Assembly: GCF_963693435.1 (NCBI RefSeq)
Contig: NZ_OY856306.1
Coordinates: 1,178,001-1,242,000 of the forward strand
Direction of reading: 5' to 3'
Origin: Pasteurella atlantica
GTDB lineage: Bacteria; Pseudomonadota; Gammaproteobacteria; Enterobacterales; Pasteurellaceae
Length of the DNA stretch: 64,000 bases
Position 1 is the stretch's first letter; each line of letters starts with the position of its first letter. The position numbers and the translations under genes are program-made. The notes below the pieces were generated by a model that worked only from the letters and a program-made list of their open reading frames with translations, searched no databases and was not told the DNA's origin. This document shows positions 47,134 to 58,872 of the stretch, piece after piece.

Positions 47134-49566
47134 TTATGCAATACTTTCAAACAGTTCAATATGTTTTTTTCCCTCCTTTTCAATAAACTGATAAAACTGG
47201 GGAAAATTAAAGCTGAGTTTTTGTGCTTTTTTTTCTGCAAAAGTGGCATTAATTAGTTTCACTTTTTTATCTTTATTTCCCTTACAGTTTAAATAACAAT
47301 CTAAATGATTTTTTTCATCTAAAATATAAACATTAAAGGTAGTTTCTGTTTGATCTTCAAAAAAGAATTGGGTAAAACCCTCAATCGCAAACTCTCCAAT
47401 TTCTTTAGGGAGCAAATGTTTTTTTAATAAATGCTCTTTTTCTGTAAATTTTTGAGATAATCCTACCGCTTGTTCTGATTCTACTTCAATATTTTCAAAT
47501 AAAAACTGCCATTTTTGATTAGAAATCTCAGAACGCATTAATAGTTGTTTTTGATAATTAACACCAGTTTGTATAACAATACAACGGTTAACCAAAGTAC
47601 TAATTAAAGATTGTAATTGTTGATTAAAATGTCGAGAATAACAAAATACATTTAATGAATGAGGTGCAAAAGTACTTTGGTAAAGTTTGTTAGATAAAAG
47701 CTTTAATGCATCTAAAACGGCATTTTCACCCTCAAAATACTCTGTTCTAATTTCACTCCACATATTACGATAAATTAACCCAATGCTACCTACAACCTTT
47801 TGTTGAGAATATCCTAAATTAAATAATTCTTTTGATGAAGGTTTAAATGACATCTCATTCATTTCTTTTGTCGGATCTTTGGTTAAATTAACGACTACCA
47901 CTAAATGTTGTATTTCATTAGGATGATGCCACGCTTCACTACTTGGTAAAGGCACTCTAATAGGTATATTTAAACGAATATCCGCAATAAATTGACGTAA
48001 CTGAACTAAATTAACGGTTTTACTAATAATATGTAAATCCGTTTTAGGGGTAATCAATCCATTAAAATACGCCCAAGAAATCAGTTGAATAAGATAAGGA
48101 AAATGTTGTACATAACGAGAATTAGAATCGTACATAATTTTAGGGGGATGATTCAGTAAATACCATCCTTTTTTAGGTGCTTTCGCTTCCACAAAAGTGA
48201 GGGCATCCTCCGCTAAATTCCATTTTATTTTATTATTTAATAATGTCACTTTTCCTGGTAAAACTTCAAATGTGGAATATAGCTGACGGACTAATATGTC
48301 GCTATCTTGAGAAAGAATAGTAGGGGTAATATTTTGTTGTCTCACAAAGTTAACCAATTTATGGTAACTTTGCATAAAAATACCAACCAATGTTTGTTGG
48401 TGCAAAATTGCTTGTTTAACTTTCCACTCTGTTCGACAAGATAATTCTTTCACCTGTTCTGGAGACCATTGCCATTTTGAAATCAATTCCTGTAATTGAT
48501 TTAAACGCCAACTACCATTATTTTGTGGTATTCCTTCTGTCACCTTAATATAAAAACAGCGACGAATGTTTTCAAGACGTTCAAATTCTTGTTCTTTAGT
48601 TAAATAGGCAGTAACTTGCTCAAGTATTGCTAAATAAGGGTCAAAATGATAATCCGAACGTTTATCTTGCAATAACATTTTTTTGAATTGTTTAGAAATT
48701 AAATTTGTTTCAGGATAGGTTTTTGTATAACTTTCTAGCAATAAAATTTTGATAGCTGATTTATAAGGAGAATTAATACTTTTATAAAGTTGCCATAAAC
48801 TCGCACCAAAAAACTCATCAATAGAAAGCGCTGAAAAATCCCCAAAATCTAACCATTCATCAAGATCTACTCCATCGGAAATAAGTTGTTCAATGGCTTC
48901 TTGATAAGATTGCCCTTCTTCTTTTAAAAGATGAAGCCACAATAGTCTTTTTCCTGTAAGACGAATAGCGGAACGATAAAATTCATCTAACAAAAAAAAG
49001 TGTTGTGCTGAACCACTATTCTCTTTGGTTACTTTATTATAATAAAATTGTTTTTTAAATTGATTAGGATTCATTAAATAAAAATGAATTTCTACATTGA
49101 ATTTATTTGCCCATTCTTGAATTAAACTAAACTTACTTTCGATTAATGATTGCTGTTGTAAATTAAAATATTTTTCACTACATACCCAAATATCTAAATC
49201 AGAAGTAGGGGTTTGTGAAATTGATCCTGTACTTCCCATTGCATACACAGCATCAAAACTTGGTTCATCCACTTCCAACAATGTATCATCATAAATATTT
49301 TTGGTTAAAAATTGTTTTTGATAAGAGGTCAATGAAAATTGCCAAATTCCTTTTGGTGCAGAGGGTACATAAGCGGGTAACTTCGGATGATTACAATGAA
49401 TAAGTAAGGTAAGTAACTGGAAAACGTGCTGAAAATCAGTATTATTTGTGGTTGCAGTAAGCGTACGCTCTATCCGTAATTCATCAAGTGCATTAACTCT
49501 CTGTATCGCAATATCTATTTGCGAAATACTCGAATAATCTTGAGATTGTAGATTTAATTGAGGCAC
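47134..49566 (-). CDS. cyaA: Adenylate cyclase, class I
   Basis: Makes cAMP, which with CRP controls catabolism and, in Pasteurellaceae, competence. The 810-residue protein (E. coli 848) has an N-terminal catalytic domain with AVYAMGSTGSISQTPTSDLD followed by IWVC (about 108-131) and a C-terminal regulatory part. The start is a GTG at 49566 with GGAG 7 nt upstream; sequence similarity begins soon after. It is divergent from dsbD. A weak CRP-like site (TGTGATCAATGTATCA, 49586-49601) overlaps the leader and might mediate feedback. Confidence 0.96.
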   Translation of the reverse strand: MPQLNLQSQDYSSISQIDIAIQRVNALDELRIERTLTATTNNTDFQHVFQLLTLLIHCNHPKLPAYVPSAPKGIWQFSLTSYQKQFLTKNIYDDTLLEVDEPSFDAVYAMGSTGSISQTPTSDLDIWVCSEKYFNLQQQSLIESKFSLIQEWANKFNVEIHFYLMNPNQFKKQFYYNKVTKENSGSAQHFFLLDEFYRSAIRLTGKRLLWLHLLKEEGQSYQEAIEQLISDGVDLDEWLDFGDFSALSIDEFFGASLWQLYKSINSPYKSAIKILLLESYTKTYPETNLISKQFKKMLLQDKRSDYHFDPYLAILEQVTAYLTKEQEFERLENIRRCFYIKVTEGIPQNNGSWRLNQLQELISKWQWSPEQVKELSCRTEWKVKQAILHQQTLVGIFMQSYHKLVNFVRQQNITPTILSQDSDILVRQLYSTFEVLPGKVTLLNNKIKWNLAEDALTFVEAKAPKKGWYLLNHPPKIMYDSNSRYVQHFPYLIQLISWAYFNGLITPKTDLHIISKTVNLVQLRQFIADIRLNIPIRVPLPSSEAWHHPNEIQHLVVVVNLTKDPTKEMNEMSFKPSSKELFNLGYSQQKVVGSIGLIYRNMWSEIRTEYFEGENAVLDALKLLSNKLYQSTFAPHSLNVFCYSRHFNQQLQSLISTLVNRCIVIQTGVNYQKQLLMRSEISNQKWQFLFENIEVESEQAVGLSQKFTEKEHLLKKHLLPKEIGEFAIEGFTQFFFEDQTETTFNVYILDEKNHLDCYLNCKGNKDKKVKLINATFAEKKAQKLSFNFPQFYQFIEKEGKKHIELFESIA
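47465..47473 (-). other. DNA uptake signal sequence (Apl type)
   Basis: Full 9-mer ACAAGCGGT on the minus strand, inside cyaA. Confidence 0.75.
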
Positions 49567-49704
49567 AGTTCACTCCATAAAAAACTGTGATCAATGTATC
49601 ATTTTTTGAAAAAAAGTAAAGTTTTAGATGAAGTATTTTCCATTTTTATCGGTGAATTTAAGGACAAATAAAATGATTGCTAAAGTATGTTATAACCAAG
49701 TAAA

Positions 49705-51444
49705 ATGCTTTCTGATAAAAACTTTACACTTTTAAAACTTATGCTGATTCGATTTTTAACCTTAATGTTAAGTTTAGTGCTGACTTTTTCTAGCTCAGCA
49801 AATTTATTTAAACAGAATAAACCTCAATATTTACCCAGTGAACAAGCATTTATTTTTTCATCTGAACAAAAGACCAATACATTAAAATTATTGTGGCAAA
49901 TTTCACCTAACTATTATCTATATAAAAATAAAATGAGTATTACACCTGAAAATGGTGAAATTAAACCGATTGTACTTCCTCAAGGTGAACCATATTTTGA
50001 TGAATTTTATGGTAATACTGAAATTTATACAAAGCAGCTTGAAATCAATGTTAATGCTGTTTCAACACAACCTGATTTTAATTTAACGATTGAATATCAA
50101 GGGTGTACCAAAGGTTTTTGCTATCCTCCTGAAAAACAAACTGTCCATTTTATAAAAAATGAAGCGGTCACATCTGATCAAAAATTTGCAAATTTCACAA
50201 AAGATCTTACCGCTTCAACAGATATTAATCAGCTTGAAAATAACCCCATTTCTCTCTTTTGGTTTTTAATTTTAGGCTTAGGATTAGCCTTTACTCCTTG
50301 TGTAATGCCAATGTTGCCTTTGCTTTCCGCCATCGTAATTGGACAAAAAAATAGACCCAATACCAAAAAAGCATTCTTATTAAGTTTTAGCTATGTGCAA
50401 GGAATGGCACTTACCTACACATTATTGGGCTTGCTTGTCGTCAGCATTGGCTTACCTTTTCAAGTCGCATTGCAAAGTGCTCCTGTATTAATTAGTTTAA
50501 GTATTATTTTTATATTATTCGCTTTTTCAATGTTTGGTTTATTTGATATTACACTCCCTAATAACTGGCAACAAAAACTGAATAATATCAGTCAAAATCA
50601 GCAAGGCGGGTCAATAAAAGGTGCTTTTGTAATGGGAATGGTTGCAGGTTTAGTTGCCTCACCTTGCACCTCTGCACCTCTTTCAGGTGCATTGCTCTAT
50701 GTTGCTCAAACAGGAAATTTTCTTATTGGTGGGACTGCACTTTATTTATTAGGATTAGGTATGGGTATCCCATTGATTTTTATTACCTTATTCGGTAATA
50801 AAATACTACCAAAATCAGGAGAATGGTTAATTAAAGTAAAAATTGCTTTTGGCTTCGTAATGTTAGCTTTACCTATTTTTTTATTAAATCGCATATTGCC
50901 ACAGTATATTGAACCTTTTATGTGGTCTTCATTAGCTTTGGTCTTTTTAGCTTGGTTAAGTTTTCAACTTCCAAAAAACAAAATATGGCATAAATTATTA
51001 CATATTTTGTTATTTATGGGTTTAGCAGTGAGTTCAAAACCTTATTTAGATTTATTCTTTAATCCCAATATTTCATCACAAAAACAATCATCATCATCCG
51101 TTATTTATGTAGACAGTTTTGCAGATTTACAACAAAAAGTGACCGCTTATAAAGGTCAAAAAATAATGTTAGATCTTTACGCAGACTGGTGTGTCGCCTG
51201 TGAAATGTTAGAAGAAGAAACCTTTTCCGCTCCAAAAGTAAAACAAAAATTACAACAGATGGTTGTTTTAAAAGCAGATTTAACTAAAAATACTATAAAA
51301 AATAAAGAATTAATGAAAAAATTAAACATTTTAGGCTTACCCTCTATTTTATTCTTTGATGAACAAGGTCAAGAACAACCCCATAAACGAATTAACGGAT
51401 TTATGGATGCTGAAGATTTTTTGAAAAAGTTAAATGATTTGTAA
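49705..51444 (+). CDS. dsbD: Thiol:disulfide interchange protein DsbD
   Basis: Carries reducing power from cytoplasmic thioredoxin to periplasmic DsbC/DsbE-type partners. The 579-residue protein has an N-terminal signal sequence (cleaved near SSAN), a periplasmic alpha domain with CTKGFCYPP, eight membrane helices with the redox cysteines in FTPCVMP and SPCTSAP, and a C-terminal thioredoxin-like gamma domain with DWCVACE. The start is uncertain; an ATG at 49741 would still give a full signal peptide. Confidence 0.95.
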   Translation: MLSDKNFTLLKLMLIRFLTLMLSLVLTFSSSANLFKQNKPQYLPSEQAFIFSSEQKTNTLKLLWQISPNYYLYKNKMSITPENGEIKPIVLPQGEPYFDEFYGNTEIYTKQLEINVNAVSTQPDFNLTIEYQGCTKGFCYPPEKQTVHFIKNEAVTSDQKFANFTKDLTASTDINQLENNPISLFWFLILGLGLAFTPCVMPMLPLLSAIVIGQKNRPNTKKAFLLSFSYVQGMALTYTLLGLLVVSIGLPFQVALQSAPVLISLSIIFILFAFSMFGLFDITLPNNWQQKLNNISQNQQGGSIKGAFVMGMVAGLVASPCTSAPLSGALLYVAQTGNFLIGGTALYLLGLGMGIPLIFITLFGNKILPKSGEWLIKVKIAFGFVMLALPIFLLNRILPQYIEPFMWSSLALVFLAWLSFQLPKNKIWHKLLHILLFMGLAVSSKPYLDLFFNPNISSQKQSSSSVIYVDSFADLQQKVTAYKGQKIMLDLYADWCVACEMLEEETFSAPKVKQKLQQMVVLKADLTKNTIKNKELMKKLNILGLPSILFFDEQGQEQPHKRINGFMDAEDFLKKLNDL

Positions 51445-51446
51445 AA

Positions 51447-51569
51447 TTGGGTATCTTAATTGACAGTTGTAAAGAGTGGCGATACGATTTATGGCAAACG
51501 CAACAAAAGAACAAAGAATATAATGTTATTCCTATTAAATATGAAAATGATTCAGTCATTTGGCCTTAA
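51447..51569 (+). pseudogene. Unidentified C-terminal protein fragment
   Basis: Directly after dsbD, a 40-codon frame reads LGILIDSCKEWRYDLWQTQQ and ends NDSVIWP before a stop. It has protein-like composition but no ATG or ribosome-binding site, and it ends at a GGGAGG palindrome. It looks like the tail of a gene whose 5' part was lost. Family unknown; it could also be chance. Confidence 0.3.
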
Positions 51570-51605
51570 CCCCCTCCCTAACCCTCCCCCACAAGTGGAG
51601 GAGGG
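51570..51605. repeat. GGGAGG palindrome at the dsbD-uvrA junction, copy 1
   Basis: CCCCTCCCTAACCCTCCCCC then ACAAGTGGAGGAGGG, the same design as the copies near 33 kb. It faces the copy at 51665. Confidence 0.7.
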
Positions 51606-51664
51606 AATTGGAATAGTCTCTAGCCTTTTCACTCAAAAGAAAATTTTTCCTTAATTATAAAAAA

Positions 51665-51698
51665 TCCTTCCTCCATTTTTGGGGAGAGGCTAGGAGGA
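51665..51698. repeat. GGGAGG palindrome at the dsbD-uvrA junction, copy 2
   Basis: CCTTCCTCCATTTTTGGGGA then GAGGCTAGGAGG, a degenerate facing copy. The pair may also act as terminator for dsbD and uvrA. Confidence 0.6.
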
Positions 51699-51733
51699 TA
51701 CTCAAATATATGATCTTAATCTTGCTCTTACCC

Positions 51734-54562
51734 TTACCCTTTCTCTAACACTGCTTTTAAAAAATGTGCAGTATAGGATTTTTTATCTTTAGCTACTTGT
51801 TCAGGTGTTCCTTGTACGATAATTTCGCCACCACCACTACCGCCTTCTGGACCTAAATCGATAATCCAGTCAGCAGTTTTGATGACATCTAAATTATGCT
51901 CAATCACTACAATGGTATTACCGTGATCACGTAATTTGTGTAACACAGTTAATAACTGTTTGATATCTGCAAAATGTAAGCCTGTGGTTGGTTCATCAAG
52001 GATATAAAGGGTTTTTCCTGTATCTCGTTTTGATAATTCAGTTGCTAATTTAACACGTTGTGCTTCCCCACCAGAAAGCGTAGTTGAAGCTTGTCCTAAG
52101 CGAATATAAGAAAGTCCAACATCAACTAGAGTTTGTAATTTACGTGCTAAAACGGGGATCGCATCAAAAAATTCTCGTGCTTCCTCCACTGTCATATTTA
52201 ACACTTGATCAATGGTTTTCCCTTTATAACGGATTTCTAAGGTTTCTCGATTGTAGCGTTTTCCTTTACAGTGGTCACAAGGCACATAAACATCTGGTAA
52301 AAAGTGCATTTCAACTTTGATTACGCCATCGCCCTGACAAGCTTCGCAGCGTCCACCTCGCACATTAAAACTAAAACGTCCCACGTTATAGCCTCTTGCT
52401 CGAGACTCTGGTACACCAGCAAAGAGTTCACGAATTGGGGTAAATACACCTGTATAAGTGGCAGGGTTGGAACGTGGTGTTCGCCCAATCGGACTTTGGT
52501 TTATATCAATCACCTTATCGAAGTGGGCTAAGCCTTCAATACTTTTATAAGGCGCAATATTGCGTTTATCGGCACGATTTAATTCATTTTGAGCCAGTGG
52601 GAATAAGGTATCATTAATTAAGGTTGATTTACCTGAGCCAGAAACACCTGTTACGCAAGTAAATAGACCTGCAGGAATCTCTAAATTGACATTTTTAAGG
52701 TTATTTCCTGATGCACCTTTTAAACTGAGAATACGTTTAGGATCACGTTTTACTCGTTTAGTTGGAATGTCAATTTTTTCTTTACCAGAAAGGAATTTAC
52801 CCGTTAAAGAGTGTTCATTTTGCATAATCTCTTTTGCCGTTCCTTCTGCAATCACCTCACCACCGTGAACCCCTGCTCCGGGTCCAATATCAATAATATG
52901 ATCCGCCATTAAAATGGCATCTTCATCGTGTTCAACTACAATTACGGTATTACCTAAATCACGCAAATGCACCAATGTTTGAAGTAATCGTTCATTGTCT
53001 CGTTGATGTAAACCGATAGAAGGTTCATCAAGCACATACATTACCCCCACTAAACCTGCCCCAATTTGACTGGCTAAACGGATACGCTGTGCCTCTCCTC
53101 CTGAAAGGGTTTCTGCACTACGAGACAGGGATAAATAATTCAATCCAACATTGACTAAAAATTGTAAACGCTCACGAATTTCTTTTAAAATTTTCTCGGC
53201 AATTTTGGCTCTTTGACCTGAAAGTGTCAGATTTTCAAAAAATTCAGCCGCTTCACCAATGCTTTTTTCTGAAATCTCAGGTAAATTGGTTTTTTCAATA
53301 AACACATTACGGGCTTCTTTGCATAAACGAGAACCATTGCAGGCTTTACAAGGACGGTTGTTAATATATTTTGCCAGTTCATCACGCACTGAATTAGATT
53401 CTGTTTGTTGATAACGGCGTGCCATATTATTTAACACTCCCTCAAAGGTATGAGTACGAGTAACGGTATCACCTTTATCATTGATATAATTAAATTTAAT
53501 CTCTTCTTCTGAACCATTTAAAATAATATGTTGGATCTTTTTAGGTAGCTGATTAAATGGCTTTTCAATATCAAATTTGTAATGTGCAGCTAATGATTTC
53601 AATAGACTGAAATAATAGAAACTACGGCGATCCCAACCTCTAATTGCCCCATTAACTAATGAAATTTCAGCATTTTGAATTACCTTTGTTTCATCAAAAT
53701 ATTGCTGAATACCTAAACCATCACAGGTTGAACACGCCCCAGCTGGGTTATTAAATGAGAATAAACGAGGTTCCAATTCTGTTAAAGAATAACCACATTC
53801 TTTACAGGCAAAGCTAGAAGAAAACACTAATTCTTCTGCGTTTGGATCGTCCATATCTGCCACAATCGCCGTTGAGCCTGAAAGATCTAATGCGGTTTCA
53901 AAGGATTCTGCTAAACGTGTTTTTAAATCAGTACGTACTTTGAAACGATCCACGACCACTTCAATGGTATGTTTTTTCTGTAATTCTAAGGTTGGGGGAT
54001 CCGATAAATCACAAATTTCGCCATCAATTCTTGCTCGAATATAACCTTGAGCGGTCAGATTTTCTAATAATTTTATATGCTCACCTTTACGAGCTTTAAC
54101 CACTGGAGCCAGTAACATTAAACGTTTACCTTCTGGCTCTTCCAAAACACGATCCACCATTTGAGAAATCGTTTGAGCTTGTAAAGTAGTATTATGCTCA
54201 GGACAACGAGGTTCACCCACACGAGCAAAAAGTAAACGTAAGTAATCGTGAATTTCTGTGATTGTTCCTACTGTTGAACGTGGGTTGTGTGACGTCGATT
54301 TTTGCTCAATAGAAATTGCTGGTGAAAGCCCTTCTATATGATCCACATCAGGCTTTTCCATTAACGATAAAAACTGTCTTGCATAAGGGGAAAGGGATTC
54401 TACGTAACGGCGTTGTCCTTCGGCATAAAGGGTATCAAATGCCAAAGAAGATTTGCCAGAACCAGATAAACCTGTGACGACAATCAATTTATCACGAGGA
54501 ATAATCACATTTATATTTTTTAAATTATGGGTTCTTGCCCCACGTACATCAATGTTTTTCAT
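51734..54562 (-). CDS. uvrA: Excinuclease ABC subunit A
   Basis: UvrA finds bulky DNA lesions for nucleotide excision repair. The 942-residue protein (E. coli 940) has two ABC ATPase modules, each with Walker A ([30 protein letters not shown]) and signature LSGGEAQR, plus zinc-finger cysteine pairs such as [11 protein letters not shown] and CEACQGDG...CDHCKGKR. It is divergent from ssb, as in E. coli, with a LexA-like box in between. Confidence 0.98.
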   Translation of the reverse strand: MKNIDVRGARTHNLKNINVIIPRDKLIVVTGLSGSGKSSLAFDTLYAEGQRRYVESLSPYARQFLSLMEKPDVDHIEGLSPAISIEQKSTSHNPRSTVGTITEIHDYLRLLFARVGEPRCPEHNTTLQAQTISQMVDRVLEEPEGKRLMLLAPVVKARKGEHIKLLENLTAQGYIRARIDGEICDLSDPPTLELQKKHTIEVVVDRFKVRTDLKTRLAESFETALDLSGSTAIVADMDDPNAEELVFSSSFACKECGYSLTELEPRLFSFNNPAGACSTCDGLGIQQYFDETKVIQNAEISLVNGAIRGWDRRSFYYFSLLKSLAAHYKFDIEKPFNQLPKKIQHIILNGSEEEIKFNYINDKGDTVTRTHTFEGVLNNMARRYQQTESNSVRDELAKYINNRPCKACNGSRLCKEARNVFIEKTNLPEISEKSIGEAAEFFENLTLSGQRAKIAEKILKEIRERLQFLVNVGLNYLSLSRSAETLSGGEAQRIRLASQIGAGLVGVMYVLDEPSIGLHQRDNERLLQTLVHLRDLGNTVIVVEHDEDAILMADHIIDIGPGAGVHGGEVIAEGTAKEIMQNEHSLTGKFLSGKEKIDIPTKRVKRDPKRILSLKGASGNNLKNVNLEIPAGLFTCVTGVSGSGKSTLINDTLFPLAQNELNRADKRNIAPYKSIEGLAHFDKVIDINQSPIGRTPRSNPATYTGVFTPIRELFAGVPESRARGYNVGRFSFNVRGGRCEACQGDGVIKVEMHFLPDVYVPCDHCKGKRYNRETLEIRYKGKTIDQVLNMTVEEAREFFDAIPVLARKLQTLVDVGLSYIRLGQASTTLSGGEAQRVKLATELSKRDTGKTLYILDEPTTGLHFADIKQLLTVLHKLRDHGNTIVVIEHNLDVIKTADWIIDLGPEGGSGGGEIIVQGTPEQVAKDKKSYTAHFLKAVLEKG

Positions 54563-54630
54563 ATAAAAAGCTTAAAAAGTAAAAGGTTAAAAATCAATTA
54601 TTCGATCATTATCGCATAATTTTAAAATAA

Positions 54631-54646
54631 CTGTACAAAAAATCAG
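54631..54646. promoter_or_regulatory. LexA (SOS) box candidate between uvrA and ssb
   Basis: CTGTACAAAAAATCAG keeps the CTG-N10-CAG frame of the gammaproteobacterial SOS box. uvrA and ssb share such a site in E. coli. Confidence 0.6.
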
Positions 54647-54727
54647 TTTTACTAGTGATTTTCTTTTTAATTTCAGGCAAAATACACAGAATTGTAAATA
54701 ACCAATAAATTAAGAAGAGGAATTTTT

Positions 54728-55228
54728 ATGGCAGGTGTAAATAAAGTAATTATTGTTGGCAATCTAGGAAATGATCCAGATATGAGAACAATGCCAAATG
54801 GTGAAGCGGTAGCAAATTTAAGTGTTGCAACGTCAGAAAGTTGGACAGATCGTAACACAGGTGAACGCCGTGAAGTAACAGAATGGCATAGAATAGTATT
54901 CTTCCGTCGTCAAGCAGAAGTAGCGGGTGAATATTTACGTAAAGGTTCAAAAGTTTATGTCGAAGGAAAATTAAAAACCCGTAAATGGCAGGATCAAGCA
55001 GGGCAAGATCGCTATACAACTGAAATTGTAGGTGATGTATTGCAAATGCTAGATAGCCGTAATGGTCAAGCAGGAGGCTTTGCTCCTCAAACACAACAAG
55101 GTGGTTACTCCGCACCACAGCAACAAAATAGTTTTAGTTCTGCTCCAAAATCATCTACTCCATCTCAGTCAGCACCGCAACAATCTGCACCTCCGATGGA
55201 TAATTTTGATGATGATATTCCATTTTAA
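54728..55228 (+). CDS. ssb: Single-stranded DNA-binding protein
   Basis: SSB protects and organises single-stranded DNA in replication, repair and transformation. The 166-residue protein has an OB fold (residues 1-112, [20 protein letters not shown]), a Gln/Ser/Pro-rich linker and the partner-binding tail [15 protein letters not shown] lies about 9 nt before the ATG. Confidence 0.98.
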   Translation: MAGVNKVIIVGNLGNDPDMRTMPNGEAVANLSVATSESWTDRNTGERREVTEWHRIVFFRRQAEVAGEYLRKGSKVYVEGKLKTRKWQDQAGQDRYTTEIVGDVLQMLDSRNGQAGGFAPQTQQGGYSAPQQQNSFSSAPKSSTPSQSAPQQSAPPMDNFDDDIPF

Positions 55229-55286
55229 CGTATATCGTATCTATTAGTTGTAATTTAAATTGGTAAATTCAAGCTTGAGGTACCAT

Positions 55287-55370
55287 TCATCTAAATTTTG
55301 AATTTACCTCAAGTGATGTTTGGTAGCCTAATATTTTTCTTGGTCTATTATTTAAATTGAGCCAAAAAAA
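55287..55370 (-). pseudogene. IS30-family transposase C-terminal fragment
   Basis: On the minus strand a 27-codon frame reads NLNNRPRKILGYQT followed by SLEVNSKFR and a stop. The N-RPRK-LG-T motif is the C-terminal signature of IS30-family transposases (ISApl1 and relatives occur in Pasteurellaceae). The frame is closed by a stop upstream, so only the tail remains. Just beyond the stop, facing repeats (GGTAAATTCAA and TTGAATTTACC) may be remains of the element end. Confidence 0.65.
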
Positions 55371-55402
55371 TCATTATAAATAATACTATTGGGAAGAACG
55401 CA

Positions 55403-56563
55403 ATGCCGTTAGATTTATCAGAAATTCGTCAGCAAATTACTCAAATAGATCGTAATTTGTTAAAATTATTATCAGAACGTCATCAGCTAGCTTATGACGT
55501 CGTTCGAAGTAAAGAATTAACGCAAACACCATTAAGAGATCTTGAACGAGAAAGAGAAGTTTTAAAAGAATTAATTCTTTTTGCAGAAAATGAAAATTAT
55601 GCTTTAGATCCTTTGTATATTACACAAATATTTCAAAAAATAATGGAAGATTCTGTGTTAACACAACAAAATTATTTACAAAGTAAAATTAATAAAACAA
55701 AACAGAGCACAATAACCGTTGCTTTTTTAGGAATGCGTGGTTCGTACTCACATTTAGCAACGAGACAATTTGCTAAACAACATAAAGAAACCTTGATTGA
55801 GCTTAGTTGTAATTCTTTTAAAGATGTCTTAGAGCGAGTAAAATCTGGAGAAGCCGATTATGGTATTCTTCCGTTAGAAAACACAACTTCAGGCTCTATT
55901 AATGATGTGTATGATTTATTGCAGCATACGGATTTATCTTTAGTCGGAGAGTTAGTTTACACTATTAACCACTGTATTTTAGGTATAACACCCGTTGATT
56001 TAGATAAAATTGAAACCTTATATAGTCATCCACAAGTTATTCAACAATGTAGTCAGTTTATCCAACGTTTGAATAAAGTCCATATTAAATATTGTGAAAG
56101 CAGTTCCCACGCAATGAAACTTGTAGCGAGTTTAAATAATCCTAATATCGTTGCACTAGGTAATCAAGAAGGGGGGCGTATTTATGGATTAGAAGTATTA
56201 AAACAAGATATTGCCAATCAGAAAAATAATATCACTCGCTTTGTTGTTTTTGCTAAAGAACCGATTGAAGTGTCTCCCCAAATTGAAACTAAAACGTTAT
56301 TATTAATGAACACCACTCAGCAAGCGGGGGCGTTAGTTGATGCGTTAATGGTATTTAAAAAACATAATATCGTGATGACAAAATTAGAGTCTCGCCCCAT
56401 TTATGGCAAACCTTGGGAAGAAATGTTCTATATTGAATTAAGAGCAAATATTCACAATAAAGCAACTCAAGATGCGTTAGCAGAACTGAAAAAATTTACT
56501 CGTTATATCAATATTTTGGGTTGTTATCCTAGTGAAATTATTGAACCCACGAAAGTTGAGTAA
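55403..56563 (+). CDS. pheA: Bifunctional chorismate mutase/prephenate dehydratase
   Basis: Makes phenylpyruvate for phenylalanine synthesis. The 386-residue protein has a chorismate mutase domain (1-90, [20 protein letters not shown]), a prephenate dehydratase domain (about 108-285, [16 protein letters not shown]) and an ACT domain with the phenylalanine-binding ESRP ([19 protein letters not shown]). A Phe-rich leader peptide was looked for upstream and not found; that space holds the IS30 fragment. Confidence 0.97.
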   Translation: MPLDLSEIRQQITQIDRNLLKLLSERHQLAYDVVRSKELTQTPLRDLEREREVLKELILFAENENYALDPLYITQIFQKIMEDSVLTQQNYLQSKINKTKQSTITVAFLGMRGSYSHLATRQFAKQHKETLIELSCNSFKDVLERVKSGEADYGILPLENTTSGSINDVYDLLQHTDLSLVGELVYTINHCILGITPVDLDKIETLYSHPQVIQQCSQFIQRLNKVHIKYCESSSHAMKLVASLNNPNIVALGNQEGGRIYGLEVLKQDIANQKNNITRFVVFAKEPIEVSPQIETKTLLLMNTTQQAGALVDALMVFKKHNIVMTKLESRPIYGKPWEEMFYIELRANIHNKATQDALAELKKFTRYINILGCYPSEIIEPTKVE

Positions 56564-56625
56564 TTAATAAAAAGTCATTACATACTGAAATAAAAAGAAA
56601 TTTTATAAAAAAAGACGACTTTTTT

Positions 56626-56651
56626 CTTGAAAGCAACAAAATAATCCCCAT
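56626..56651 (+). promoter_or_regulatory. Sigma-32 heat-shock promoter of groESL
   Basis: CTTGAA (56626-56631), 14-nt spacer, CCCCAT (56646-56651) followed by AT. This matches the RpoH consensus. groES starts 58 bp downstream. Confidence 0.9.
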
Positions 56652-56709
56652 ATATCCAGAGCTACACAATAGGTGTAGATTTTAATTTTCTTTTTTAGGA
56701 GTAAAATCA

Positions 56710-57000
56710 ATGAATATTCGTCCATTACACGATAAAGTAATTTTAAAGCGTGAAGAAGTTGAAACAAAATCAGCAGGTGGAATTGTTTTAACAGGTAGTG
56801 CGGCAGAAAAATCAACACGTGGTAAAGTGATTTCGGTTGGAACAGGTCGTATTTTAGAAAATGGTTCAGTACTTCCTATGCAAGTAAAAGTAGGGGATAC
56901 TGTTATTTTTAATGATGGTTATAACCTAAAATCAGAAAAAATTGATGGTGAAGAAGTATTAATTTTATCTGAAGATGATATTTTGGCAATTGTAGAATAA
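56710..57000 (+). CDS. groES: Co-chaperonin GroES
   Basis: Lid of the GroEL folding chamber. The 96-residue protein begins [20 protein letters not shown] and has the mobile loop ([18 protein letters not shown]). TTAGGAG precedes the ATG. It is transcribed with groEL from a sigma-32 promoter. Confidence 0.99.
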   Translation: MNIRPLHDKVILKREEVETKSAGGIVLTGSAAEKSTRGKVISVGTGRILENGSVLPMQVKVGDTVIFNDGYNLKSEKIDGEEVLILSEDDILAIVE

Positions 57001-57046
57001 TTGGTATATAAAAATAGAATAAAATCAAACAAAATATAAGGAATAA

Positions 57047-58696
<1,650 letters not shown>

Positions 58697-58726
58697 TCTT
58701 CCCCTATTAATTTTCTTAAAATCTTA

Positions 58727-58770
58727 AAAAGCCAGTTGTGTATTGCGATACAAAACTGGCTTTTGTTGTC
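58727..58770 (+). terminator. Terminator after groEL
   Basis: AAAAGCCAGTT (58727-58737) pairs with AACTGGCTTTT (58754-58764), with an inner GTAT/ATAC stem, then TTGTTG. Confidence 0.85.
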
Positions 58771-58872
58771 TCTAATACTTTGAATAAATAATTATTTAAA
58801 ATCGAACTACACATCATTTTTGATTTTCTGTTAGAATTTGCAAAATATATTATTTAACTAACCGCTTATATT

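Noticed and set aside
51460-51654. 64-codon frame MTVVKSGDTIYGKRN after dsbD
   Set aside because: It runs into the palindrome (PLPNPPPQVEEG) and competes with a more protein-like frame ending at 51569.
55260-55320. Mutually exclusive stems before pheA resembling an attenuator
   Set aside because: No leader peptide with Phe codons and no U-run; the repeats fit the end of the IS30 remnant better.
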